Positions 43,520 through 53,012 of a stretch of 64,000 nt of DNA are shown in pieces (position 1 is the stretch's first letter; every line of letters begins with the position of its first letter). Both the position numbers and the translations under genes were made by a program. The stretch covers positions 22,021 through 86,020 of the forward strand of contig NZ_JAPVQY010000034.1 in NCBI RefSeq assembly GCF_027257875.1. Reading direction: 5' to 3'. The stretch comes from Burkholderia sp. IMCC1007 (GTDB taxonomy: Bacteria; Pseudomonadota; Gammaproteobacteria; Burkholderiales; Burkholderiaceae). The notes under the pieces are model-generated. The model saw only the letters and a program-made list of their open reading frames with translations, was not told the origin of the DNA and did no database searches.

Positions 43520-43616
43520 GTTCGGGGAATCCTCTTCCGCTAAATCACGGCGCTTTCCGTGGATCAACCTAGCATTTTACCGGGGCCGCGCCGGGATGTG
43601 CAAAAAAGCGACGGGC

Positions 43617-43653
43617 AAGAAAAAACCCGCGTCAGCCTGAACTGACGCGGGTT
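43617..43653 (-). terminator. Terminator after tRNA-Pro
   Basis: 12-bp stem AACCCGCGTCAG / CTGACGCGGGTT followed on the minus strand by TTTTTTC, just beyond the 3' end of the tRNA. Confidence 0.9.
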
Positions 43654-43659
43654 CTTGTC

Positions 43660-43736
<77 letters not shown>

Positions 43737-44089
43737 AAAGAAAAAAATTATAACAGACAGTTCTCCGGTTTAGAACGGGTCATATGCATTTTGTGACCGA
43801 TCTCATGAAATTTTTCGACGGTTGTGCCGACGACCGACGCCCACACAGCGCCGGCGCGAAGCCCTTCTCCCATTCCCGCCTAATCAAAAAGGACGATGGC
43901 CGTTACGCCGCGGATCGTTACCGTGCGCTTACCGGCGCGAGCGCGACGCGCACGACGGATCGTCCGATTGCGTATCGATCGACGTGGCCCATCCGCGCTT
44001 TGCCGCGTCGAGCCGAAAGCACCGGCAGCGATCCCGATCGCAACCGAAATCGCGACTCCTGTAACAGTCCCCGACAAAGGCCAGTGAGA
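43737..44089. other. Intergenic region between tRNA-Pro and the phosphatase gene
   Basis: 353 bp, partly open in the phosphatase frame but without conserved-looking sequence. It holds one GTTACGCCGC element at 43902 shared with 5099. No clear promoter identified. Confidence 0.5.
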
Positions 44090-44968
44090 ATGAACCAGAA
44101 AAACGAAATTTCCCGTCGACATTTTCTTCGGCTCGGTGCCGGCACTTTGGGCCTCGCGCTCGGAAGCACGTCGCTGCTATCCGCGTGCGGCGGCGACTCG
44201 ATCGCGGTCGCCCCGGTAACGACGCCCAGACTCGGCTCGGTAGCGAACTTTCGCGACACCGCGGGCCCCGATGGAACGGGCTACGTGACGGCAAGCGGTG
44301 CAGCGATGAAAAAAGGCGTGATCTATCGATCGTCGGCGCTCACGTTGTCCGCTGCCGACGTTGCGACGGTCGACACGCTCGGCATCACCCAGGTCTGCGA
44401 TCTGCGCACGACGTCGGAAATCCACGCGCACCCTGATGTGCCGCTGGCCGGCGCAACATGGCAAAACCTCAACGTGCTCGGCGTCATCGACATCAGCCCG
44501 CTTCCGACCAACGGCGCGACTGCAGCAGCCTTCATGCAGAACATGTACCGGGCATTCGTGACGACGGAAACGGCACGCACGAGCTACCAAGCGCTGTTCG
44601 CCGGTTTCGCCGCGTCCAGCGGCAATCTCGTCTTTCACTGCACGGCCGGCAAGGACCGCACCGGCTGGGCAGCGGTTATTCTGCAAACGATCGTCGGCGT
44701 CCCGCAGCAGACGATTCTCGCGGATTACCTGCTGACGAACGAGTACAGCGCATCCGAAATCGCCGCCTATGTCGCGCAGGCGCAGAAAAGCGGCGGACAG
44801 GATGCGGCCGACATGATGGCCGCGCTGCAGGGCGCGCGGACGGCCTACCTGCAAGCGGCATACGATCAGGTCGCCACGTCGTACGGATCGATGGCGTCGT
44901 ACATCGACAACGGCCTGCAACTCGATCCGGCGACGCAGAATGCGATCCGGCAGCGCCTGCTGGTCTGA
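44090..44968 (+). CDS. Exported tyrosine/dual-specificity phosphatase lipoprotein
   Basis: 292 residues. Twin-arginine-type leader SRRHFLRLGAGTLGLALG with a following lipobox LSAC (Cys33). The phosphatase shows family features of the bacterial PtpB/LipA type: VANFRDTAGP near the N-terminus, GVIYRSSAL, QVCDLRTTSEI and the active-site loop HCTAGKDRTGW with nucleophile Cys184; the GKDRTG form is that of lipid- and phosphotyrosine-hydrolysing enzymes such as mycobacterial PtpB. Anchored outside the cytoplasm, so substrates are probably periplasmic or host. ATG at 44090 has a weak ribosome-binding site (GTGAGA). Monocistronic by context. Confidence 0.88.
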   Translation: MNQKNEISRRHFLRLGAGTLGLALGSTSLLSACGGDSIAVAPVTTPRLGSVANFRDTAGPDGTGYVTASGAAMKKGVIYRSSALTLSAADVATVDTLGITQVCDLRTTSEIHAHPDVPLAGATWQNLNVLGVIDISPLPTNGATAAAFMQNMYRAFVTTETARTSYQALFAGFAASSGNLVFHCTAGKDRTGWAAVILQTIVGVPQQTILADYLLTNEYSASEIAAYVAQAQKSGGQDAADMMAALQGARTAYLQAAYDQVATSYGSMASYIDNGLQLDPATQNAIRQRLLV

Positions 44969-45314
44969 TCGGCCGCGCCCGCGACGATAGCGAATTCGCC
45001 GCATTGCCGCCTCCGAACCGGTCGCGCCGTTTCGGCCGATACGCAGTCCGGACGCGCGCGCCGACCGCCGACACCGGTTTGCCGATCCGACGCCGGCCGG
45101 GTTGTCACCTCGAAAATACAAACCAAACGAGCGTTTGATCCTGTCACCCGGCCGCCGCGAATCCGTTGTCCTGCCGCGCACCGGCCGGCGCCGCTCCGAC
45201 TCCCGCTGTTTGGTAACGCCGCTCTAGCGCGCTATGACACACTGCACGGCATCGACGTCCGCGCGGTGCAACGGCCGCGCGCTCGTCGATCAAGACAAGA
45301 CATGGAGACAGACG
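44969..45314. other. Intergenic region before the duplicated lipoprotein gene
   Basis: 346 bp. I see no gene, terminator or consensus promoter in it; an in-frame extension of the next gene reaches back to 45234 without signal-peptide character. Confidence 0.5.
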
Positions 45315-47525
45315 ATGCGGAATGCGGTCCGGCGCGGCCATCGCTCGCCTTTGGCAATTTTCGACGGGATGTTCGGCGCGCGACGCGCGGCCGGTTCGAT
45401 TTCCTATGGCACGCCCCGTGCGCTCGGCTGCGGCGCGCTTGCGCTCACGCTGCTCTGCGCCGGCTGCGCGGAACCTGCCGCGCAGCGCGACGGCAACGGA
45501 TCGATCGCATCGACGAGGATCGAGCGTGCAAAAGCCGAGCGTCTCGCGCAAGAGCAGCAGATCGCTCGCGCCGTGCCGTCGCTCGCTTCGATCAGCCTCA
45601 CGCAACCGCGCCCGTTTACGCTGCGCGACTCGGGTCAGAACGGCGCGATGACGTTCCTGCGCGACGTCGATTTTCGCATCGTCAACAACCTCGGTTTCTT
45701 CATCCATCAGTTGTCGGCAACACTCGTGCCGACGCAGGCCGGCGCGCCGGTCGTGTTCGACGATCCGACGAGCTTCGAGATCGACGTGCATGAAGGCGCC
45801 GTCACGCTCGACAACGCGAAACTGACGGCGCTATTCAATACGTACATCTTCGGTTATCGCAACGCGCCGCTGCGCAAGCTCGTCGTGTCGGCCGGCGACG
45901 GCGCGATCCATCTGCAGGGCGAGATGCAACGCGACGGCTGGGTGCCGTTCTCGCTGACCGGCACGCTCGCGATCCGCGACGGCAGCCAGCTCGTGTTCCA
46001 CCCGACCGGCGTGCGCGTGTCGGGCATCGACGCACAGCCGGTGATGCGCGCGGCCAACGTGAAGATGGCCGATCTGCTGAAGGTGGAAACCCCGATCGCG
46101 CGTCTCGCCGGCGACGACCTCGTGATGTCGGTCGACAAGCTGATGCCGCCGCCGCGGCTGAAGATCAGGATCACCGCGCTGCGCGTGACGCCGGCCGGCC
46201 TCGACCTGACGCTCGACGACGGCACGCACGCCGGCTTCGCACTGCCCGCGAACGCGCCGCAACAGGCGATGTACATTCGCGGCGGCGACGTGAAGTTCAT
46301 GCGCTCGATGCCGATGAATGCCGACATCCTGATCGGCCCCGTCGATCCGGCCAAGCGTAACCAGAACTTCGTGTTCGACCTGTACCACTATCGCGATCAG
46401 GTATCGGCCGGCTATTTCAATTTCAACGAAAACGGCGCGATGACGCTTCGGATGCCGTCGTACGCGGGCCCGGCAAGCGGCGCCGCGCTCGGCAATGCGG
46501 CCGCGCGCCTGAATGACAGCTTCCTCGCCGCCCAACAGAACGCACTGCGCGATTCGCGCGAGCACTGGGAAGCGTTTGCGCTCGCGGCCGGCGTCACGCA
46601 GCCGGGCATGCAGAAAATCGCGATGCGACGTTCGTCGACGACCCCGTTCAACGAACGGCATGTGTCGAATCGCAACCCGACGATCCATCTGCACAACGTC
46701 GACTTCAACCTGTCGGGCGACATCGGCTTCCATGTCGAGGATCTCGACGCGCAACTCGTCGCCAAGCGCCCCGGCGAGCCGGTCGACCTCGACGATCCGA
46801 ACCAGTACGACATCCGCATTCTCGGCGGCACGGTCGTCGAATCGTGGAAGGCGATGTCGGCGCTCTTCAACAACTATCTGCTCGACTACTCGCCACGCTC
46901 GCTCAACGACCTGCAATTGAGCGCGGACGGCCAGGACCTGCGCGTCCAGGGCGGCATCAAGCTGTGGAATCACGTGCCGGGCGTGTGGCTGCCGACCGAC
47001 ATGAAGGGCTCGCTGTCGGTGCTGGACGACCGGCACCTCGCGTTCAAGCCGTCGCAGGTGTCGGTGCTCGGCGTCCCGCAGGCAAAGCTGTTGCGCTCGC
47101 TCGGCATCGAACTCGCGTCGCTGACGCCGCTGCAGCGCCGCGGCGCTGAACTGCGCGGCGACACGCTCGTGCTCGACCAGTACACCGTGTTTCCGCCGCC
47201 GATGCTCAGCGGCAAGCTCGGTCAGGCGACGGTCGAGCGCGACGGGCTGCGCCTCACGTTCCGGCGCGCCGCCGACGCGCCGGCGCCGAAGCGGCCGCAG
47301 ATCGACGCGCCGAGCTACATGTGGATGGAAGGCGGCGACATGAAGATGTTCAACGTGCTCGAACTCAACGTACGCGCGTTGATCCGGAATTCGGCCGAAG
47401 CCGGCCCGATGCGTTTCGATCTCTACGGCTACCGCAGTCAGGTCGCGCAAGGTTCGGTGCGGATGCTGCCGGACGGTACGCTGGTGGTCGACATCGGGCA
47501 GCCGAATCCGCTCGCCTCACGCTGA
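45315..47525 (+). CDS. Large lipoprotein with two tandem homologous halves
   Basis: 736 residues from the ATG at 45315 (GGAG ribosome-binding site). Lipobox CAGC follows a hydrophobic stretch (ALALTLLCAGC). Residues ~112-400 and ~454-736 are clearly homologous: VDFRIVNNLGFFIHQLSATLV vs VDFNLSGDIGFHVEDLDAQLV; DDPTSFEIDVHEGAV vs DDPNQYDIRILGGTV; ALFNTYIFGYRNAPLRKLVVS vs ALFNNYLLDYSPRSLNDLQLS; YIRGGDVKFM vs WMEGGDMKMF. Beta-rich; no family recognised. Probably periplasmic-facing or surface lipoprotein. A convergent terminator follows. Confidence 0.8.
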   Translation: MRNAVRRGHRSPLAIFDGMFGARRAAGSISYGTPRALGCGALALTLLCAGCAEPAAQRDGNGSIASTRIERAKAERLAQEQQIARAVPSLASISLTQPRPFTLRDSGQNGAMTFLRDVDFRIVNNLGFFIHQLSATLVPTQAGAPVVFDDPTSFEIDVHEGAVTLDNAKLTALFNTYIFGYRNAPLRKLVVSAGDGAIHLQGEMQRDGWVPFSLTGTLAIRDGSQLVFHPTGVRVSGIDAQPVMRAANVKMADLLKVETPIARLAGDDLVMSVDKLMPPPRLKIRITALRVTPAGLDLTLDDGTHAGFALPANAPQQAMYIRGGDVKFMRSMPMNADILIGPVDPAKRNQNFVFDLYHYRDQVSAGYFNFNENGAMTLRMPSYAGPASGAALGNAAARLNDSFLAAQQNALRDSREHWEAFALAAGVTQPGMQKIAMRRSSTTPFNERHVSNRNPTIHLHNVDFNLSGDIGFHVEDLDAQLVAKRPGEPVDLDDPNQYDIRILGGTVVESWKAMSALFNNYLLDYSPRSLNDLQLSADGQDLRVQGGIKLWNHVPGVWLPTDMKGSLSVLDDRHLAFKPSQVSVLGVPQAKLLRSLGIELASLTPLQRRGAELRGDTLVLDQYTVFPPPMLSGKLGQATVERDGLRLTFRRAADAPAPKRPQIDAPSYMWMEGGDMKMFNVLELNVRALIRNSAEAGPMRFDLYGYRSQVAQGSVRMLPDGTLVVDIGQPNPLASR

Positions 47526-47547
47526 CCAACGCGGCCCACAACGCGTG

Positions 47548-47583
47548 AAAAAGCCCGGTGGCGCTTCGCCAACCGGGCTTTTT
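47548..47583. terminator. Bidirectional terminator
   Basis: Stem AAAAAGCCCGGT / ACCGGGCTTTTT between the convergent lipoprotein gene and merR. Confidence 0.9.
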
Positions 47584-47603
47584 CGTCGATTCGAGCGTAT
47601 CGC

Positions 47604-48017
47604 TCAGTCGTGCTTCAGTCCTTCGATCACGTCGAGCAGCGCCTGCCGCAATGCAACCACGTCGACGGTGGCCCCCGACTTGCCCGGTGCGCGCGCATCG
47701 GCGGCCGGTGCTTCGGGGTCGCCCGGCGCCGCAGCAGCGCGTTCGCTGCCGGGCGAATCGAGCCGATTGCGTGCGCCGTTGATCGTGAACCCTTGTTCGT
47801 ACAGCAACTCGCGAATCCGCCGGATCAGCAGCACTTCGTGGTGCTGATAGTACCGGCGGTTACCGCGCCGCTTCACCGGCCGCAACTGCGTGAACTCCTG
47901 TTCCCAATAACGCAGCACGTGCGGCTTGACCCCGCACAGTTCGCTGACTTCACCGATCGTGAAGTAGCGCTTCGCGGGAATCGGAGGCAAGACGACTTTC
48001 TCAACCGTAGTGGTCAT
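47604..48017 (-). CDS. MerR-family regulator downstream of ihfA
   Basis: 137 residues. MerR helix-turn-helix at 17-85: KRYFTIGEVSELCGVKPHVLRYWEQEF, then QLRPVKRRGNRRYYQHHEVLLI. A short Ala/Pro linker and a C-terminal helix (VVALRQALLDVIEGLKHD). No metal-binding cysteines, so not a metal-sensor MerR. Conserved at the end of the thrS-pheST-ihfA cluster in many proteobacteria; its target is unknown. 60 bp after ihfA. Confidence 0.9.
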   Translation of the reverse strand: MTTTVEKVVLPPIPAKRYFTIGEVSELCGVKPHVLRYWEQEFTQLRPVKRRGNRRYYQHHEVLLIRRIRELLYEQGFTINGARNRLDSPGSERAAAAPGDPEAPAADARAPGKSGATVDVVALRQALLDVIEGLKHD

Positions 48018-48077
48018 CGTCGGTTAACCGTCGGTAAAGGGTGCGCGGCGGCCGCGCGGAAACGTCGGCGCGCGGCG

Positions 48078-48473
48078 TTACTCCACGCCGTTTTCGACCA
48101 GCGCCTTCAGCTTCTGGCTTGCGTGGAAAGTGACCACCCGGCGGGCCGCGATCGGGATCGCCTCGCCCGTCTTCGGATTGCGGCCCGGACGCTGCGGCTT
48201 GTCGCGCAGCTGGAAGTTGCCGAACCCCGACAGCTTGACGCTTTCACCGTTTTCGAGCGCATCGCGGATCACTTCGAAAAACGCCTCGACCATGTCCTTC
48301 GCTTCACGCTTGTTCAGCCCGACGCTGTCGAACAGCAGCTCCGCCAGCTCCGCTTTCGTCAGCGTCGGCGTCTCGGTGGACGCCGGCGCCGAAGCGTCGC
48401 GGTTCATGGCGCTGCGTTGCGCCGTCAGGAGGGCTTCGAATTCACTCGAGGTCATGTCGTTCATATCTGCCAT
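48078..48473 (-). CDS. ihfA: Integration host factor alpha subunit
   Basis: 131 residues from the ATG at 48473; ATGs at 48464 and 48455 are also possible and none has a strong ribosome-binding site. The core begins near TLTKAELAELLFDSVGLNK and includes GFGNFQLRDKPQRPGRNPKTGE, the DNA-intercalating arm. IHF bends DNA and assists sigma-54 promoters, replication and recombination. It has ~35 extra N-terminal residues (SSEFEALLTAQRSAMNRD) beyond the E. coli protein. 74 bp after pheT. Confidence 0.93.
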   Translation of the reverse strand: MADMNDMTSSEFEALLTAQRSAMNRDASAPASTETPTLTKAELAELLFDSVGLNKREAKDMVEAFFEVIRDALENGESVKLSGFGNFQLRDKPQRPGRNPKTGEAIPIAARRVVTFHASQKLKALVENGVE

Positions 48474-48546
48474 ACAGCGCGTTAAACCAAAACTTACGGT
48501 GGGGAAAAGAGCCACCCGAGCCACCCGCGAACGGGCGGCCCCCTCC

Positions 48547-50976
48547 TTAGCCGCGCAGACGCGCACCGGCGCGAGCCATCCGCTCGACCAGCGTCTGGAT
48601 CGCCTGATCGACGACCTCGTCCTGTAGCGTGCCAGCCGCGTCCTGCAGCGTCACGCGGAAGGCAAGGCTCTTCTCGTGCGCGGCAAGACCACCGGAAGTA
48701 TTTGATTTTGCACGAAATTCGTCGAAGAGTACAACCTTCTGAACGAATCGGCAGGCGTCCTCGGCCAGCGCCTTCTTCATTTCGTCGAAAAGGGCCTGTA
48801 CCTCGACTGCCTGATCGACCACCACGGCGATATCGCGGCGAACCGGCGGGAATTTCGACACGTCGGTCGGTGCAGGCAGCGCACGCGCGATCAGCGCGTC
48901 CGTGTCGATTTCGAACATGACCGGCGCATGCGGCAGCTCGTACTTCTGCATCAGGCGCGGGTGCAGTTCGCCGATCCAGCCGACCGCGCGACCATCGACT
49001 TCGATGCGCGCGCTGCGGCCCGGATGAAGGGCCGGATGCTCGGCCTTCACGAAGCGCGCAGCCGCCGGCGCGAGCAGCGCCTCGAGATCGCCCTTCACGT
49101 CGAAGAAATCGACCGCGCGGGTCGCCACGCCCCACTGCTCGTCGACCGCCGGCCCGTAAGCCAGTGCGCCGACACGCTTCGGTTGCGTGTAGCCCTCGAC
49201 CGTCAGCTCGCCCGCTTTCACCGACGGATCGGCGAGGAACACGCGGCCCGCCTCGAACACGCGCACGCGATCCGCGCGACGGTTCAGGTTGTGGCGCAGC
49301 ACCGAGATCAGGCTGCCGAACAGCGTCGTGCGCATCACCGAAAGCTGGCTGGCGATCGGGTTGAGCAGGCGGATCGGGTTGTCGTGGCCGGCGAAATCGC
49401 GCTCCCACTCCGCATCGACGAAGCTGAAGTTGACCGTTTCCGCATAGTCGCGCGCCGCGAGCGCATGACGGATGTCATGGATCGAGCGTTGCGTCTCGTT
49501 GGTCGCACGCATCTCGCTCGTCGCGACCGGCGGACGCGCCGGGATCTTCTCGAAGCCGTAGATGCGCGCCACTTCCTCGATCAGGTCTTCCTCGATCTCG
49601 ATGTCGAAGCGGTGCGACGGCGGCGTGACCAGGAACGCGTCGTCGTCACGCTCGAACGGCAGGCCGAGGCGCGTGAAGATCTTCGCGATCTCCTCGGCGT
49701 CGATCTTCACGCCGATGATGCGGTTTGCGCGCGACACGCGCATCTTCACCGGCGCGCGCTGCGGCAGGTTCACCGCCTGATCGTCGACCGGGCCGGCCTT
49801 GCCGCCGCAGATCTCGAGAATCAGCTGCGTGATGCGCTCGACGTGCTCGACGGTCGTCGCGTAGTCGACGCCGCGTTCGAAGCGATGGGCCGCATCGGTC
49901 GAGAAGTTGTACTTGCGCGCACGACCGCGGATGCTGTCCGGCCACCAGAACGCCGCTTCCAGGTAGATATTGGTCGTATCGAGCGTGACGGCCGTGCTGT
50001 CGCCGCCCATGATGCCCGCGAGGCTTTCGACCTGATGATCGTCCGCGATCACGCCGACCGTTTCGTCGAGTTCGACCGTGTTGCCGTTCAGCAGCTTCAG
50101 CGACTCGCCGCGCTTGCCCCAGCGCACCTCGATGCCGCCGTGGATCTTGTCCAGATCGAACACGTGCGATGGACGGCCCAGCTCGAACATCACGTAGTTC
50201 GAGATGTCGACGAGCGCCGACACGCTGCGCTGGCCAGCACGCTCGAGGCGCTGGACCATCCACTGCGGCGTCTTCGCACGTGCATTCACGCCACGGATCA
50301 CGCGACCCGAGAAACGGCCGCACAGATCGGGCGCGGCAATGCGCACCGGCAGCGTCTCGTCGAGTTCGGCGCGCACCGGGCGGATGTCGACCGGCGTCAG
50401 CGGCGCGCCGGTGATCGCGGCCGTCTCGCGCGCGATGCCGAATACCGACAGGCAATCGGCCTTGTTCGGCGTCAGCTTGATTTCGAAGATCGTGTCGTCG
50501 AGATTGAGCGTATCGCGGATGTCCTGGCCGATCGGCGTGTCTTCCGGCAGGATCAGCAGGCCGCTGTGGTCTTCGGACAGCTTCAGCTCGCGCGCCGAGC
50601 ACAGCATCCCCTGGCTCTCCACGCCGCGCAGCTTCGACAGCTTGATCGCGAACGGCTTGCCGCCCTCTTCCGCCGGCGGCAGTTCCGCACCGACCAGCGC
50701 GACCGGCACCTTGATGCCGGGCGCCACGTTCGGCGCGCCGCACACGATGTTCAGCGTCGCGCCGGTGCCGGCGTCGACCTGGCAGACGTTGAGCTTGTCC
50801 GCATCCGGATGCTTGACGACTTCGAGCACACGGCCGACGACGATCTTCGACGTCGGCGGCGCAGCCTTGCTCAGCGATTCGACTTCGAGCCCCGCCATCG
50901 TCAGCGCGTGCGACAGCTCGTCGGTCGTCAGCTGCGGGTCGACAAAGGTTCTCAACCAGGATTCAGGGAATTGCAT
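48547..50976 (-). CDS. pheT: Phenylalanyl-tRNA synthetase beta subunit
   Basis: 809 residues. N-terminal tRNA-binding OB fold (VVGRVLEVVKHPDADKLNVCQVD), B3/B4 editing domain (QWMVQRLERAGQRSVSALVDISNY), B5 (RANRIIGVKIDAEEIAKIF), catalytic-like core (RPPVATSEMRATNETQRSIHDIR) and C-terminal anticodon-binding FDX-ACB domain (SKFPPVRRDIAVVVD). Forms the alpha2-beta2 enzyme with PheS, 93 bp upstream. Confidence 0.97.
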   Translation of the reverse strand: MQFPESWLRTFVDPQLTTDELSHALTMAGLEVESLSKAAPPTSKIVVGRVLEVVKHPDADKLNVCQVDAGTGATLNIVCGAPNVAPGIKVPVALVGAELPPAEEGGKPFAIKLSKLRGVESQGMLCSARELKLSEDHSGLLILPEDTPIGQDIRDTLNLDDTIFEIKLTPNKADCLSVFGIARETAAITGAPLTPVDIRPVRAELDETLPVRIAAPDLCGRFSGRVIRGVNARAKTPQWMVQRLERAGQRSVSALVDISNYVMFELGRPSHVFDLDKIHGGIEVRWGKRGESLKLLNGNTVELDETVGVIADDHQVESLAGIMGGDSTAVTLDTTNIYLEAAFWWPDSIRGRARKYNFSTDAAHRFERGVDYATTVEHVERITQLILEICGGKAGPVDDQAVNLPQRAPVKMRVSRANRIIGVKIDAEEIAKIFTRLGLPFERDDDAFLVTPPSHRFDIEIEEDLIEEVARIYGFEKIPARPPVATSEMRATNETQRSIHDIRHALAARDYAETVNFSFVDAEWERDFAGHDNPIRLLNPIASQLSVMRTTLFGSLISVLRHNLNRRADRVRVFEAGRVFLADPSVKAGELTVEGYTQPKRVGALAYGPAVDEQWGVATRAVDFFDVKGDLEALLAPAAARFVKAEHPALHPGRSARIEVDGRAVGWIGELHPRLMQKYELPHAPVMFEIDTDALIARALPAPTDVSKFPPVRRDIAVVVDQAVEVQALFDEMKKALAEDACRFVQKVVLFDEFRAKSNTSGGLAAHEKSLAFRVTLQDAAGTLQDEVVDQAIQTLVERMARAGARLRG

Positions 50977-51069
50977 GGATGTCTACGTTCGAAACAGGTT
51001 AGATCGACGCCCGGGCCCCAGCGGATCGTGTCGGGGCGTGCGCGGGCACATGTCGGCGCGGCGCGTGCG

Positions 51070-52083
51070 TTATGCGAACTGGCGCAGGAAACGCAGGTCG
51101 TTCTCGAAGAACAGCCGGAGATCCTGCACGCCGTAGCGCAGCATCGTCAGGCGCTCGAGGCCGCTGCCGAACGCGAAGCCGATATAGCGCTCGGGATCGA
51201 GGCCCATGTTGCGGATCACGGTCGGATGCACCTGCCCCGAGCCGGAAATTTCGAGCCATTTGCCGGCGTTCTTGCCGTGCTCGAACATCATGTCGATCTC
51301 GGCCGACGGTTCCGTGAACGGGAAATACGACGGACGGAAGCGCACGAGGATGTCGTCGCGCTCGAAGAATTTCTTCAGGAAATCGGTATAGACGCCCTTG
51401 AGGTCGGCGAAGCTGATGTTTTCGTCGATCCACAGCCCCTCGACCTGATTGAACATCGGCGAGTGGGTCGCATCGCTGTCGACGCGATACGTGCGGCCCG
51501 GCGCGATCACCTTGATCGGCGGACGGTTCATGCGCGCGTAACGCACCTGCATCGGGCTCGTGTGCGTGCGCAGCAGCAGCTGGCGGCCGTCGGCATCCTT
51601 GCCTTCGACGTAGAAGGTGTCCTGCATCGAACGCGCCGGATGGTTCTCCGGGCTGTTCAGCGACGTGAAGTTGTACCAGTCGGTCTCGATTTCGGGGCCG
51701 TCGGCCACGTCGAAACCGATCGAGCCGAAAATCTGTTCGACACGCTCCCACGTGCGCATCACGGGGTGCAGGCTGCCAGCGCCGGCGCCGCGACCCGGCA
51801 ACGTCACGTCGATCGCTTCGGCGGTGAGGCGCTGATTCAGCAGCGCGTCGGCCAGTGCCTGGCGACGTGCGGTCAGCGCGGCTTCGACCTGCTGCTTCGC
51901 GACGTTGATGCGTGCGCCTTCGGTCTTGCGTGTTTCGGGATCGAGCTTGCCGAGGCCCTTGAGCAACTCGGTCAGCGCACCCGACTTGCCGAGAAATCGT
52001 GCTTTCTCGTTTTCGAGCGTGGTGATGTCGGCAGCCTGTTCGAAGGACTGCTGCGCGTCGGCGACAATCTGGTCCAGATCCAT
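51070..52083 (-). CDS. pheS: Phenylalanyl-tRNA synthetase alpha subunit
   Basis: 337 residues, family length. Coiled-coil N-terminus (~1-90), class II motif 2 region RTHTSPMQVRYARMN, GRTYRVDSDATHSP and motif 3 GFAFGSGLERLTMLRYG. Start at 52083 preceded by GGGATC; a start at 52107 would add eight residues. A terminator sits between rplT and pheS and may attenuate expression. Confidence 0.96.
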   Translation of the reverse strand: MDLDQIVADAQQSFEQAADITTLENEKARFLGKSGALTELLKGLGKLDPETRKTEGARINVAKQQVEAALTARRQALADALLNQRLTAEAIDVTLPGRGAGAGSLHPVMRTWERVEQIFGSIGFDVADGPEIETDWYNFTSLNSPENHPARSMQDTFYVEGKDADGRQLLLRTHTSPMQVRYARMNRPPIKVIAPGRTYRVDSDATHSPMFNQVEGLWIDENISFADLKGVYTDFLKKFFERDDILVRFRPSYFPFTEPSAEIDMMFEHGKNAGKWLEISGSGQVHPTVIRNMGLDPERYIGFAFGSGLERLTMLRYGVQDLRLFFENDLRFLRQFA

Positions 52084-52140
52084 AGATCCCATCATTTCCA
52101 ACGTCATTCGATCTTGGCGTGCGAAATCGCCCCGCCAAAC

Positions 52141-52164
52141 AAAAAAGGGGCTCGGAAGAGCCCC
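52141..52164 (-). terminator. Terminator/attenuator between rplT and pheS
   Basis: Minus strand: stem GGGGCTC / GAGCCCC followed by T6. Just before it, TGCAGCG and CGCTGCA (52173-52205) can form another hairpin. No Phe-rich leader peptide like E. coli PheM is visible. Confidence 0.8.
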
Positions 52165-52232
52165 GTTTTCGCTGCAGCGGCCGAGACTACCGGAACCTCG
52201 CTGCAACTAACCACGCAGTGCTAATTTCGCAA

Positions 52233-52592
52233 TTAGGCTGCAACGGCGGCTTTCACCTGCTTGACGATCGCAGCAAAAGCAGCCTTGTCGAACACCGCCA
52301 TGTCGGCCAGGACCTTACGGTCGAGTTCGATCGACGCCTTCTTCAGGCCGTTGATGAACACGCTGTAGGTCATGTCGTGCTGGCGAACTGCCGCGTTGAT
52401 ACGCGTGATCCACAGTGCGCGGAACACACGCTTCTTGTTGCGGCGATCGCGGTACGCGTACTGACCAGCGCGCATCACCGCCTGCTTGGCGATGCGGTAG
52501 ACGTTATTGCGGCGGCCGCGATAACCCTTGGCCAGGTTGATGATCTTCTTGTGGCGGGCCCGTGCGGTTACCCCACGTTTGACTCGAGGCAT
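52233..52592 (-). CDS. rplT: 50S ribosomal protein L20
   Basis: 119 residues: [42 protein letters not shown], and the conserved [18 protein letters not shown]. Binds 23S rRNA early in assembly and in many bacteria represses rpmI-rplT translation. GGAG ribosome-binding site; 30 bp after rpmI. Confidence 0.98.
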
Positions 52593-52622
52593 GTTTCTCT
52601 CCTTGGAGTATCAGTTGAGGGG

Positions 52623-52820
52623 TTACGCGAACGGCAGCATTGCGCGGACGGAGTTCAGATCGGAATCGTGAACTGCCGTTGCGCCGCGCAGGTGACGCTT
52701 GTTCTTCGTGGTTTTCTTGGTCAGGATGTGACGCTTGAAGGCTTGACCGCGCTTGACGGTACCGCCCGGACGCACCACGAAGCGCTTTGCAGCACTCTTC
52801 TTGGTCTTCATCTTAGGCAT
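52623..52820 (-). CDS. rpmI: 50S ribosomal protein L35
   Basis: 65 residues: [40 protein letters not shown]. Canonical length and start at 52820; the longer upstream frame is not coding. Between infC and rplT as usual. Confidence 0.98.
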
Positions 52821-53012
52821 GACGAACAACTCCAGTTTATTAGATGGCGATGGGTGTGCGGTTGGCTTGCGCCCTTGACCCGCCCTTCGAAACCCAACTC
52901 CACTTGTGTACGGCGAACCGCTTGCGCAGCCGCCGTCGTTGTTGGCGCGCCGCCCTGACGGGCCACGCACCGAACCACTGTCGAACCTGCGCGCACCTGG
53001 CGCGCGGGCCCG

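Noticed and set aside
48928..52224. 1098-codon plus-strand frame opposite pheT and pheS
   Set aside because: Spans two tRNA-synthetase subunit genes and an intergenic terminator; antisense shadow.
52165..52232. PheM-like leader peptide before pheS
   Set aside because: No short frame with consecutive Phe codons and ribosome-binding site is present.
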